A stretch of 64,000 nt of DNA from assembly GCF_019656655.1 (NCBI RefSeq), contig NZ_BPMV01000001.1:1736001-1800000 (forward strand). Direction: 5' to 3'. How positions within the stretch are numbered: the stretch's first letter is position 1; each line of letters starts with the position of its first letter. The translations under genes and the position numbers were made by a program. The stretch comes from Tsukamurella sp. TY48 (GTDB lineage Bacteria; Actinomycetota; Actinomycetes; Mycobacteriales; Mycobacteriaceae). The notes beneath the pieces were generated by a model. The model made no database searches, was not told where the DNA came from, and saw nothing but the letters and a program-made list of their open reading frames with translations. Shown here piece after piece: positions 34,041 through 41,867 of this stretch.

Positions 34041-35282
34041 TCAGCCGACCCGCGCGGGCAGGTCGGCGGAGTGCAGGGTGGGAAGCGGGTACACGAGCTC
34101 GGCGCCCCACTCCGCGACGTGGGCGAGCTGCGCGGTGATCTCGGTCTCCAGATTCCACGGGAGGACCACGATCACATCGGGCCGGTCTTCGTCGATCCGC
34201 TCGGGCGCATGGATCGGGATCCGGCTGCCCGGCGTGTAGCGGCCGTGCTTGTAGGGGTTGCGGTCCACGGTGTACTCGAGCAGGTCGGGCCGCACGCCGC
34301 AGTAGTTGAGCAGGGTGTTGCCCTTACCGGGCGCGCCGTAGCCGACCACCTTCTTGCCCTCCGCCTTCCGGTCGAGCAGGAAGCGGAGCAGGTCCTGGCG
34401 GGTGGCATCGGCGCGGTCCTGCAGCCCGGTGTACCCGGCCACCTCGTGCAGCCCCGCCTCGGCCTCCAGGGCCAGCACCTCGGCGACCCGGGGCGACGGG
34501 GTGGCGCCGGCCTCCACCGGGCGCGCCCACAGCCGGATGGAGCCGCCGTGGGTGGGGATCAGCTCGACGTCGACCACCTCGAGCCCGGCGGTGGCCAGGG
34601 CCCGCTGCGCCGAGTACACGGTGTAGTAGCTGAAGTGCTCGTGGTAGATGGTGTCGAACTGGCCGAGCTGCACCAGGTTCAGCGCGTGGTGCACCTCGAT
34701 GCTGAGCCAGCCGTCGTCGGCCAGCAGGGTGCGCAGCGACCGGGTGAAGCCGAGGACGTCCGGGACGTGCGCGTAGACGTTGTTCGCGGCGATCAGATCG
34801 GCCTTGCCGTGTTCGGCGACCACCTGCGCGGCGGTCTCCTCGCCCAGGAAAGCGGTCAGCGTGGGCACGCCCTTCTCGCGGGCCGCGGCGCCCACGTTCA
34901 CCGAGGGCTCGATGCCCAGGCACGGGATGCCGCGGGCCACGGCGTGCTGCAGCAGGTAGCCGTCGTTGCTGGCCACCTCGATCAGCAGGCTGTCCGGGCC
35001 GAGGCCGAGCCGGTCGGCGGATTCGTCCACGAAGCGCTTCGCGTGCGCCACCCAGCTGTCGCTGAAGGACGAGAAGTACGCGTACTCGGAGAAGGTCTCC
35101 TCCGGCAGGATCAGCGCGGGGATCTGCAGCAGCAGGCAGTTCTCGCACAGCCGCAGGTGCAGCGGGTACGTGGGCTCGGGCAGGTCCAGCTCATCGGCCG
35201 TCAGGAACTTCTCACACGGCGGGGTGGCGCCGAGGTCCACCACGCTGCGCAGGCGCTCCGAGCCACACACACTGCAGGTCAT
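34041..35282 (-). CDS. SAM-dependent sugar C-methyltransferase
   Basis: A 413-residue enzyme of the TylCIII/NovU type, which adds a methyl group to a carbon of a keto-deoxysugar nucleotide. The N-terminal zinc domain has CSVCGS and CENC. The SAM motif is intact (LIEVASNDGYLL), the catalytic-region IYHEHFSYY is present, and the C-terminal domain begins GYGAPGKGNTLLNYCG. It is the first gene of the five-gene cassette. Upstream on the minus strand lie TAGCAT and TACAGT boxes, giving a leader of roughly 60-80 nt. Confidence 0.92.
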   Translation of the reverse strand: MTCSVCGSERLRSVVDLGATPPCEKFLTADELDLPEPTYPLHLRLCENCLLLQIPALILPEETFSEYAYFSSFSDSWVAHAKRFVDESADRLGLGPDSLLIEVASNDGYLLQHAVARGIPCLGIEPSVNVGAAAREKGVPTLTAFLGEETAAQVVAEHGKADLIAANNVYAHVPDVLGFTRSLRTLLADDGWLSIEVHHALNLVQLGQFDTIYHEHFSYYTVYSAQRALATAGLEVVDVELIPTHGGSIRLWARPVEAGATPSPRVAEVLALEAEAGLHEVAGYTGLQDRADATRQDLLRFLLDRKAEGKKVVGYGAPGKGNTLLNYCGVRPDLLEYTVDRNPYKHGRYTPGSRIPIHAPERIDEDRPDVIVVLPWNLETEITAQLAHVAEWGAELVYPLPTLHSADLPARVG

Positions 35283-35351
35283 ACCGGGTCAGCTCCCCTG
35301 CTCTGCGCGCCGTGCGATCTCGACGCTGAACGGATCATCGTTACTCGACGA

Positions 35352-35371
35352 ATGCTATCGCACACACTGTA
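35352..35371 (-). promoter_or_regulatory. candidate promoter of the five-gene sugar cassette
   Basis: Two -10-like boxes lie upstream of the C-methyltransferase on the minus strand: TACAGT (35371-35366) and TAGCAT (35357-35352). Either would give a 5' leader of about 60-80 nt. No -35 box is clear. Confidence 0.35.
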
Positions 35372-35390
35372 GTGGGAAATTCCGGAGGTC

Positions 35391-37010
35391 TCATCGTCCG
35401 AGTTCGACGGTGCCCGCCGGATATCCGCCCCCGGTGTCGCGCCCGGTCTGTGCCAGTGCCATCGGCTGCAGGTCCACCGTGTGGGTGGCGTCGGGTTTGC
35501 GCTCGTCCCACTGCACCCGGACCCGCAGCGAATAGGTCCCCGGGCGCAGGTAGGGCAGCTCGACGGTGTCCGTCACCTCGGCCGCCGGGGGCACCGCGGG
35601 GGCCCCCGCGTAGGGCTCGGTGGTCAGCAGGCCCGCGAGATCGACGGCGCCGGGGATGCTGGCGCGCACGCGCCCGAGCGTGTCGAGCAGGTCGTAGGTC
35701 ACCGTCCACCGGTCGTGGGTCGGCGCCGAACCGGCGTTGGTCCACCGCACATCGAGGACGCGGCGTCCGTCGTCCGTCGTCCGGGGACCGAGGGTGGCCG
35801 CGCTGTAGCGGTATCCGGCGTACTTGTTGGCCCGCTCCCACAGTTCGTACTGCTCGGCCGTCATCCGCTCGGGCCGGCTCTGCGCCGGGAACCCGGTGCT
35901 CGAGGTGCTGGAGACGTGCTGTCGCACCACGTCGTTCGCTCCCCGGCGGTAGTACTCGAGGTCGGTGCCGCCGGTCAGCAGCTGGGGCGACCACTCGGAC
36001 AGGACCGGTGCCGTGCGGTATCGCTGCGCCAGCACGCCGATCAGCGGATCGCGGTCGATCACGTACTGGGACCACCGGTTCTGCGCCCAGGTGGGGAAGA
36101 TCTCCATGCCGCCGAGCGAGTCGGCGCGGATGCCGACCGGGCGGCGCAGCCCGGCCAGGTCGGGATGGTCGCGCAGCAGCAGCCGGGCGATCTCGGGGTT
36201 GCCCATCGGGGACACGATCTGGGTGCTGCGGAAGGCCCGCAGCGTGGTTCCCACCAGCCGGTTCGCCGACGCCGCCGTGAGCGTCTGGTCGCGGTACTGG
36301 CTGAAGTAGCCGAGCTCGGCCCTGCTCCGTTCGGGCGCCGGACCCGGTGCGCCGAGGCTGTCGCGGGCGAAGGACATGTGGTTCTCGCTGAAGTCCCCGT
36401 AGCCCGAGAACTCGAACACCGCGACCCGCTCGTCCCGGTCGTACCGGCGGCCCAGGGCCTCGACCAGACCGGTGAAGGCGTCGAGGTAGGCGGCGTCGTT
36501 CCACCGCGGGATCACGTACGAGACACCGTCCTTCACGGCCGTCGTCGACGCACCGGGGAGGGTCCGCAGCCACGCGGGCGCCGTGGTGACCACATCGCCG
36601 GGCTTGGTGGCGTCGCAGCAGGAGTTGAACGCGGTGACCCGGAATCCCACGCGTTTGCCCTGTTTCGCCGCATCGGCGATGTAGGTGTCGAGCTGGTCGA
36701 AGGAGTACTTCTCGGTGTCGGTCGCGTCGGCGGGCACCGTGCGCGGGTCCTTCGGCTGCAGGAAGGACCACGGGATGCGGACGCTGACATCGGCCACGCC
36801 GGGCCATGCGGGCAGGTCCCGGTTCAGCTCCGAGGTCTGGGGGAAGGGCCCGGTCAGGAGGTTCTCGTACTGCCCGCGCAGGGGATTGACCAGATCGGGT
36901 TCCGAGAAGGGAAGGTCGCCCGGCGGGGGCGGCGCGGAGGTGGTGGAGAGGGTGACGGCGGCGGCCGCGGCGAGCGCCACCGGCCCCAGCAGCCATGCCG
37001 TGCGGGTCAC
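35391..37010 (-). CDS. exported DUF4832 protein
   Basis: A 539-residue protein with an N-terminal hydrophobic signal/anchor (about residues 4-22). It resembles DUF4832/DUF4874 proteins, which have a TIM-barrel glycoside-hydrolase-like fold; visible blocks are VRIPWSFLQP, KQGKRVGFRVTAF and VFEFSGYGDF, and a beta-sandwich domain seems to follow at about 440-539. Candidate acidic residues are present, but the catalytic pair cannot be assigned. The GTG at 37010 overlaps the Wzy stop by 4 bp. It is last in the Wzz-Wzz-Wzy operon, so it probably processes or modifies the polymer outside the membrane. Confidence 0.8.
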   Translation of the reverse strand: MTRTAWLLGPVALAAAAAVTLSTTSAPPPPGDLPFSEPDLVNPLRGQYENLLTGPFPQTSELNRDLPAWPGVADVSVRIPWSFLQPKDPRTVPADATDTEKYSFDQLDTYIADAAKQGKRVGFRVTAFNSCCDATKPGDVVTTAPAWLRTLPGASTTAVKDGVSYVIPRWNDAAYLDAFTGLVEALGRRYDRDERVAVFEFSGYGDFSENHMSFARDSLGAPGPAPERSRAELGYFSQYRDQTLTAASANRLVGTTLRAFRSTQIVSPMGNPEIARLLLRDHPDLAGLRRPVGIRADSLGGMEIFPTWAQNRWSQYVIDRDPLIGVLAQRYRTAPVLSEWSPQLLTGGTDLEYYRRGANDVVRQHVSSTSSTGFPAQSRPERMTAEQYELWERANKYAGYRYSAATLGPRTTDDGRRVLDVRWTNAGSAPTHDRWTVTYDLLDTLGRVRASIPGAVDLAGLLTTEPYAGAPAVPPAAEVTDTVELPYLRPGTYSLRVRVQWDERKPDATHTVDLQPMALAQTGRDTGGGYPAGTVELGR

Positions 37011-38359
37011 GCGGCCGCCTCGACGACGCCCGGTTCCTCGGCTTGGTTCACCCGCGCCAAGCGGTAGGCGACACCGGCCAGGGCGAGCAGGATCCAGGTG
37101 AGGTACCAGATCTGTTGGAAGCCGGAGGTGTCCAGGATCAGGCAGATCACGATGAGGGCCGCGACCGCGCCGCTGATGCCGCCGGCCAGCTCCGCGAGCG
37201 GTCCGTCGGCGGCGGTGGACGCGCGCATCGCGAGGTAGAGCGCGATCGCCAGGGCCACACAGAAACTGACCAGGCCCACGATCCCCGACTCCATCAGCCG
37301 CGACAGGTATTGATTGTCGAGGACCGGCTGTTTGAGAGTGGGGTACGCGCCGACGCCCTGGCCGAACCAGAGGTGTTTCTCCACGTTGTCGGCGACGAAG
37401 GCGCGCCCGATCTCGCGCGACTGGATGGACGAGTCGGTCGACGAGCCCGCGAAGGTCTCGATCAGCGCGGTGACGAGCTTGAGCTGCGCCACCGTCCCGA
37501 CGACCACCACGGCCGCACCGGTGCCCAGCAGCAATGCCAACCGCTGCACGGGCCACCGCCAGCACATCACGCCGATCGCGGCCGCCCCGCCCACCACGGC
37601 GGACCGCGAGACGGTGGAGAGATCGGCCACCAGCACGATCAGCAAGCAGGCCAGCCACAGCCGCGTCCCCGCGCCGCGGGCCTTGGCGTTGAAGTACAGG
37701 GCCGCGGCCAGGGGCGCGATCACCGTGAGGACCGCGCCCAGTTCCAGGGGGTGGCCCGCGCTGCCCTGGGGCCGGTTCACGCCGGCGCGGGCGAGGTTGC
37801 GCAGGATCACCCAGTCGTTCGCCTTGGTCAGCCCGGGAACCCGGAAGCTGGCGGCGATGTCCATGCCGGTGGCCGCGAAGAGGAGGGCGAACAGGGAGCT
37901 CACCGTGGCGCCCAGGACGAGGCCGCCGAGGATCACGCGCAGCCCGTGCTCGGTGCGGACCACCGTGAGGATCAGCAGCACCAGGCCGGCCAGGAAGAGG
38001 TCGGTGATCACGTAGCGGTCGATCGAGGGCTGCGATTCCGCCGGGATGCCGCGCGCCGAGGCCAGCGCGTAGGAGATGAAGGAGGCGCTCACGTAGCCGA
38101 GGACCGCGGCGATCACCACCCAGTCCTTCACCAGGTGCGCGTGTCCGGTGAGGACCGTGGCCAGCCACAGCAGCGATCCGCACGCGAACAACGTGCCGGC
38201 GAAGGACATGCCGTACGTGCCCGGCACCGAGATCACCTGGCGCATCGACAGCAGCGAGAACGAGGCGACGGCGATGAACAGCGCCCCCGCGGGCGCGAAC
38301 CGTTCGATCCGGGAGACCGTGCGGGAACCGGTCTCCACCAGGTCGATTCCGCCGATCAC
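37007..38359 (-). CDS. O-antigen ligase/polymerase family protein (Wzy-like)
   Basis: A 450-residue membrane protein with about 12 helices and a large extracytoplasmic loop holding GAGVNRPQGSAGHPLELG, which matches the Wzy_C/RfaL family block (NRPxGxxxHPxELG) with its conserved Arg and His. Such proteins polymerise or ligate lipid-linked oligosaccharide units at the outer face of the membrane. It overlaps both neighbours by 4 bp in the order Wzz-like, Wzz-like, Wzy, DUF4832. Confidence 0.88.
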   Translation of the reverse strand: MIGGIDLVETGSRTVSRIERFAPAGALFIAVASFSLLSMRQVISVPGTYGMSFAGTLFACGSLLWLATVLTGHAHLVKDWVVIAAVLGYVSASFISYALASARGIPAESQPSIDRYVITDLFLAGLVLLILTVVRTEHGLRVILGGLVLGATVSSLFALLFAATGMDIAASFRVPGLTKANDWVILRNLARAGVNRPQGSAGHPLELGAVLTVIAPLAAALYFNAKARGAGTRLWLACLLIVLVADLSTVSRSAVVGGAAAIGVMCWRWPVQRLALLLGTGAAVVVVGTVAQLKLVTALIETFAGSSTDSSIQSREIGRAFVADNVEKHLWFGQGVGAYPTLKQPVLDNQYLSRLMESGIVGLVSFCVALAIALYLAMRASTAADGPLAELAGGISGAVAALIVICLILDTSGFQQIWYLTWILLALAGVAYRLARVNQAEEPGVVEAAA

Positions 38360-39030
38360 GCCGGCACCGGCTCACGCTCGGCGTCCGGCGCGGACGAGGC
38401 TCGGGAGGCGGACGATCGCGCGCGCATCGCCGCGCCGGCGGCCGCGACGCACAGCAGCGCCAGCACCGCACCGATGGCCATGCCGACGGCCGAGCGCACC
38501 CGGTCGCCGCTGCCCGCCTCTCCGGGATCCGGCTCCACGGTGACCCGGAAGTCGGCGTAGGTCCCGTCGACCAGGCCCGCATCGCGCTGCAGGGACCGCA
38601 GCCGCGTGCGCATCAGGTCGATCAGCGCCATCGCACCCTCCCGGGCCACCCAGGGGCCGGGACCGCGCACCGAGATCCTGATCTGCGCCGACAGCTGGGA
38701 CGACGTCGGTCCCTGGCCGGCCACGCGGAACACGGTGTAGTCGCTCGACGATGCGCCCGTCTTCGCGACGGTCGCCCTTCCCTCGTCGCCGTAGGCGATC
38801 ACCGCGAGGGCGTTCGCGAACTGGGAGGTGGTGTCGAGCCGGTTGAACGGGTTGTTGCGGGCGTCGGGGTTACCCGCGCCGGGCGGAATGACGAGCACGA
38901 CGCCGGAGGACTCGTACCAGACGGACGTGGACTTCCAGCCGAAGCTTCCCGCCGTGAGCCCCACGAGCAACACGGCGCCGACTGCGAGCCATCGCCGCAG
39001 CAGCACCGATGAGCGGGCGGATTCCTTCAT
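38356..39030 (-). CDS. Wzz-like chain-length protein (second copy)
   Basis: A 224-residue protein with a helix near each end (about 12-31 and 177-200) and an extracytoplasmic domain, the architecture of Wzz/polysaccharide co-polymerases. It is a tandem paralogue of the upstream gene, sharing VLVIPPGAGN, NPFNRL and DGTYADFRVTVE-type blocks. It lacks a C-terminal kinase domain. The start overlaps the upstream frame by 4 bp. It probably helps set polymer length together with its paralogue. Confidence 0.82.
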   Translation of the reverse strand: MKESARSSVLLRRWLAVGAVLLVGLTAGSFGWKSTSVWYESSGVVLVIPPGAGNPDARNNPFNRLDTTSQFANALAVIAYGDEGRATVAKTGASSSDYTVFRVAGQGPTSSQLSAQIRISVRGPGPWVAREGAMALIDLMRTRLRSLQRDAGLVDGTYADFRVTVEPDPGEAGSGDRVRSAVGMAIGAVLALLCVAAAGAAMRARSSASRASSAPDAEREPVPA

Positions 39031-40004
39031 CCCCTCAGACCTTGGGACGCGCCGGATCGTCGCGGTTCGCGGGCCGCGCCCACCGGACCTGCGGCGACGG
39101 TCGCCGCGACGACCGGCCCGCCGGCGTCGTCTCGTCGGTGGGTGCGGGGAGCGGCTCCTCCTCGGAGGACCAGTCGGTCACCTGGCTCGGCTGCGAGCGC
39201 ACGGGGCGCTGCGGGGGTGCGATGCGCCGCGGCCGCGGGGGGCGGCCCTCGTCGGGGGGCGGCACGGTCGGCGGCGCCGTCGGCGGCCGGGGCCTCGCCG
39301 TGCGGCGCGGGTGCGGCCGCCGCGGGAGCGTTCGCCGGCGCGGGCGCGGGTCCGGGTGCCGCGACCGCGGGGACGCGGCGGCGCAGCAGTTGCTGACGCA
39401 CCGCCGTCACCACCAGCAGGGCGATGATCACCAGTGCCGCCGCCGCCATCCCGTAGGAGGCCGCGGTCCGCGCCGATTTCGCGGGCACCTCGGTGCCGGG
39501 CTGCGCCTCGACGGTGACGCGCAGATCGGCGAACGTGCCGTCCGCCACACCGGCCTGGACCTGCATCTTCCGCAGCTCCGCGCGCATGAACGCCACGAGC
39601 GCCTGGGAGCCGCGCTGCGCCGTCTCCGGGTCCGGCCCGGACACCTGGAAGGTGATCTGCGGCGAGAGCTGATTGAAGCTCGACGAATCGCCCGCGAGGG
39701 TGGAGAGCTGGTAGTCGGGCTGCGCGCCCGTGGCCGCCACCTTGTCGCGCGCCTCGGGTGACCCGGAGGAGGTCGCGAGTACGTGGGCGAGGAGCGGGGG
39801 CCCGCCGTTGAGGTTGGCGAACGGGTTCCGGCCGGCGTCGGTGTTGCCCGCCCCCGGGGGGATCACCAGCACGGCACCGCCGCTGACGTAGTGCGGCGAC
39901 GTCGACGACCAGCCGACCGCGCCCGCGGCGGCGGTCACCACCACGAGGACGACGAGGACCAGCGGCTTGGCGAGAACAGTCCTTACGAATCCCGCGACAT
40001 TCAT
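39027..40004 (-). CDS. Wzz-like chain-length protein with a frameshifted C-terminal tail
   Basis: As read, 325 residues. Helices at about 11-31 and 187-207 flank an extracytoplasmic domain, as in Wzz. AAGGAGA lies 8 nt before the ATG at 40004. After a Pro/Ala-rich linker, the frame loses its GC-rich third positions at a run of six C's (minus strand, 39259-39254). Removing one C continues a well-formed frame that ends at 39035 with codon use like the rest of the genome, and a tail rich in Pro, Arg, Asp and Glu. The native product is thus probably about 322 residues with that cytoplasmic tail. It may be an assembly error or a slippage site. Confidence 0.8.
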   Translation of the reverse strand: MNVAGFVRTVLAKPLVLVVLVVVTAAAGAVGWSSTSPHYVSGGAVLVIPPGAGNTDAGRNPFANLNGGPPLLAHVLATSSGSPEARDKVAATGAQPDYQLSTLAGDSSSFNQLSPQITFQVSGPDPETAQRGSQALVAFMRAELRKMQVQAGVADGTFADLRVTVEAQPGTEVPAKSARTAASYGMAAAALVIIALLVVTAVRQQLLRRRVPAVAAPGPAPAPANAPAAAAPAPHGEAPAADGAADRAAPRRGPPPAAAAHRTPAAPRALAAEPGDRLVLRGGAAPRTHRRDDAGGPVVAATVAAGPVGAAREPRRSGASQGLRG

Positions 40005-40083
40005 GATCCGTCTCTCCTTGGTCCCTGGCTCCGCACCGCGAGCACTGGTCAGCGGCACCGAGCAAACGCCGACTTTGCAACTC

Positions 40084-40089
40084 TATAAT
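40084..40089 (+). promoter_or_regulatory. consensus -10 box TATAAT of a GNAT gene
   Basis: A perfect TATAAT ends 6 nt before the ATG at 40096. On the minus strand the same DNA gives TATAGA (40087-40082), which could serve the divergent Wzz operon with a leader of about 70 nt. Confidence 0.65.
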
Positions 40090-40095
40090 GAAGCA

Positions 40096-40737
40096 ATGCT
40101 GCGTAGTATTCGAACCCGCCTGGCCTCCGGCCGTGCCAGGACCGTGGCCGCGATGCGGCTCGACGGGGTCGACTACGAAGTGCGTCACATGCGATTGAGC
40201 GACTTCCGGCCCTGGCAGAAGACGCGTCTGCGCTGCGAAGACCGGTTGGCTCCCGCGTTCGCCGCGGAGGGCAGGACGTGGGCCGAACAGAACGACGTCA
40301 CTTCCTGGGTGGAGTACGCCACACCCCTCATCGAGGGGTACCGGAGCCGCCGCACACTGCCGCTGGTGATCTACCGGCGCGACGCCCACGGGGAGGAGTT
40401 CCTCGGCGAGGTCGGGCTGTGCGGTATCGACGATGCGACCCGCTCGGGTGAGATGTACGGCTGGATCGCCCCCACCAAGACCCGCATCACACCGTGGACC
40501 CTGTCGACGGCGGTCGGCATGGTGCTCGAGCCCGAGTACCGGTTGGACCGCGTCATCGTGCCCGCGGCCGCGGCCAACGCGGCCACCCGGCCGGGTCTGC
40601 AGATCCTGGGCTTCTCCGACGGTGGCCGTCGGCACGCCCTACGGCCCTACGCCGGCGCACCCGCCGATCACGACATCTCGTACCTGGACAACACGCCGGA
40701 GAACCGGGCCGCGATCGCCAAGTGGGCGAAGGCATGA
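40096..40737 (+). CDS. GNAT-family acetyltransferase (RimJ/RimL-like)
   Basis: A 213-residue acetyltransferase. It shares many blocks with the gene at 62742-63395: RLAPAF, GEVGLCGIDDAT, a conserved Trp, YRLDRVIVP and ending DHDISYLDNTP. The N-acyltransferase fold with GEVGL and the SGEMYGWI strand points to the RimJ/RimL class. It lies between the Wzz operon and a glycosyltransferase, so it may acetylate a sugar or amino group of the surface polymer; this is inferred from place only. The leaderless-type promoter has a perfect TATAAT. Confidence 0.82.
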   Translation: MLRSIRTRLASGRARTVAAMRLDGVDYEVRHMRLSDFRPWQKTRLRCEDRLAPAFAAEGRTWAEQNDVTSWVEYATPLIEGYRSRRTLPLVIYRRDAHGEEFLGEVGLCGIDDATRSGEMYGWIAPTKTRITPWTLSTAVGMVLEPEYRLDRVIVPAAAANAATRPGLQILGFSDGGRRHALRPYAGAPADHDISYLDNTPENRAAIAKWAKA

Positions 40738-40770
40738 TCCGTCCCGCTTCCCGCGCGGACCGTCGAACGA

Positions 40771-41832
40771 TCACATCCTGCGCAGCATCCGGGCGAGGTG
40801 ATCGGCCATGACGTCGGAGGTGAACCGCTCCCGGGCGCGCTCGGCGGCGCGGCGCCCCATCTCGATCCGCAGCGCATCGTCGCCGAGCAGCGATTCGATC
40901 GCCGCCGCGAGTGCCGCGGGATCGCCCGCGGGAACGGTGAGGCCGGTGACTCCGTGCTCGACGTAGTCGGCGATACCGGGATTGTCGGTGACCACGATCG
41001 GCCGGCCGCTGGCCATCGCCTCCAGCACCACGGTGAGACCGGACCCGGTCACCGTGGGGTGCAACGCGACCGCCACCACGCTCGCGCGGCGGTACAGGTC
41101 GCGGATACGGCCGTTGAGCCGCTCGGTGTGCAGGGCGACGAGGCCCTCCGGGGCCGCGAAGGGGAGCGCGGAGGCCAGTTCGAGGCGGGTCTCGGCGCGC
41201 CGCTCACGCACCGCCGCCACGGCGGCGATCAGCGTGGCGTGATCGCGGAAGCGATCCTCGCCCGCGCTCATCACCAGGCCGGGACGCTCGGGCAGGGGCT
41301 GCTCGCAGTAGAAGTCGGTATCGATGCCCAGCGGGATGAACTGCAGGCGGGACTCCGGTACGCCCCACTCGGCGCCGATCACCGGGAGCACGGCGGAGCA
41401 CTGCGCCCACACCGCGCCGGCGCGGGGCAGAGCCTTCGCGGCGAGCGCACCGTGCACGCGATCCGTCCCCGCGCGGGTGGTGAGCCAGCCGATGCCGGCG
41501 GCCACGGGCGTGCGTCCGGTGAGCAGGGCGGGCACGCCCGTCCGCTCGTCGTAGGCGAGCACGGCGTCGGCATCGCCGGTGCGGCCGCTGCCGGTGAGGG
41601 CCTCGACGAATTCGTAGCCGCCGGTGCGGTGGCGCACGGCGCGAGCGACGCGGGAGGCGGCCCGGCCGCCCGGTCCGGCGCCGAATCCTGCGGTGGCGAA
41701 ACGCACGTCGATGTCGTGCCGCGCCAGTTGATGGAGGCCGTACGGTGAACGATCCGGGACCTCACCGGCGTCGTGACGGCGAGCCCAGTCCTGCTCGGAC
41801 AGACCTCCGGCCAGCGGCACCGTCACCCGCAC
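40771..41832 (-). CDS. family 4-type glycosyltransferase
   Basis: A 353-residue GT-B glycosyltransferase. The donor-site region GSGLTVVLEAMASGRPIVVTD has the family's final Glu, but the first Glu of the E-x7-E motif is replaced by Gly or Ser. A QFIPLGIDTDFY block precedes it. I prefer the GTG at 41832, since GGAGG lies 5 nt upstream; a GTG at 41826 is an alternative. It is divergent from the flippase, with only 35 bp between starts. The sugar and linkage are unknown. Confidence 0.85.
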   Translation of the reverse strand: MRVTVPLAGGLSEQDWARRHDAGEVPDRSPYGLHQLARHDIDVRFATAGFGAGPGGRAASRVARAVRHRTGGYEFVEALTGSGRTGDADAVLAYDERTGVPALLTGRTPVAAGIGWLTTRAGTDRVHGALAAKALPRAGAVWAQCSAVLPVIGAEWGVPESRLQFIPLGIDTDFYCEQPLPERPGLVMSAGEDRFRDHATLIAAVAAVRERRAETRLELASALPFAAPEGLVALHTERLNGRIRDLYRRASVVAVALHPTVTGSGLTVVLEAMASGRPIVVTDNPGIADYVEHGVTGLTVPAGDPAALAAAIESLLGDDALRIEMGRRAAERARERFTSDVMADHLARMLRRM

Positions 41833-41867
41833 CTGATCCTCCGCTCGACCTCGCCCCGGAATCGGGC

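Noticed and set aside
35391-38582. A single 1063-codon minus-strand frame
   Set aside because: Only the part from 37010 to 35391 is real. The upstream part lies out of frame over the Wzy gene and has shadow-like composition.
39254-39259. Programmed ribosomal frameshift
   Set aside because: No downstream structure or special site is evident, and the zero frame gives a tail with poor codon use. An indel is the simpler reading, though slippage cannot be excluded.
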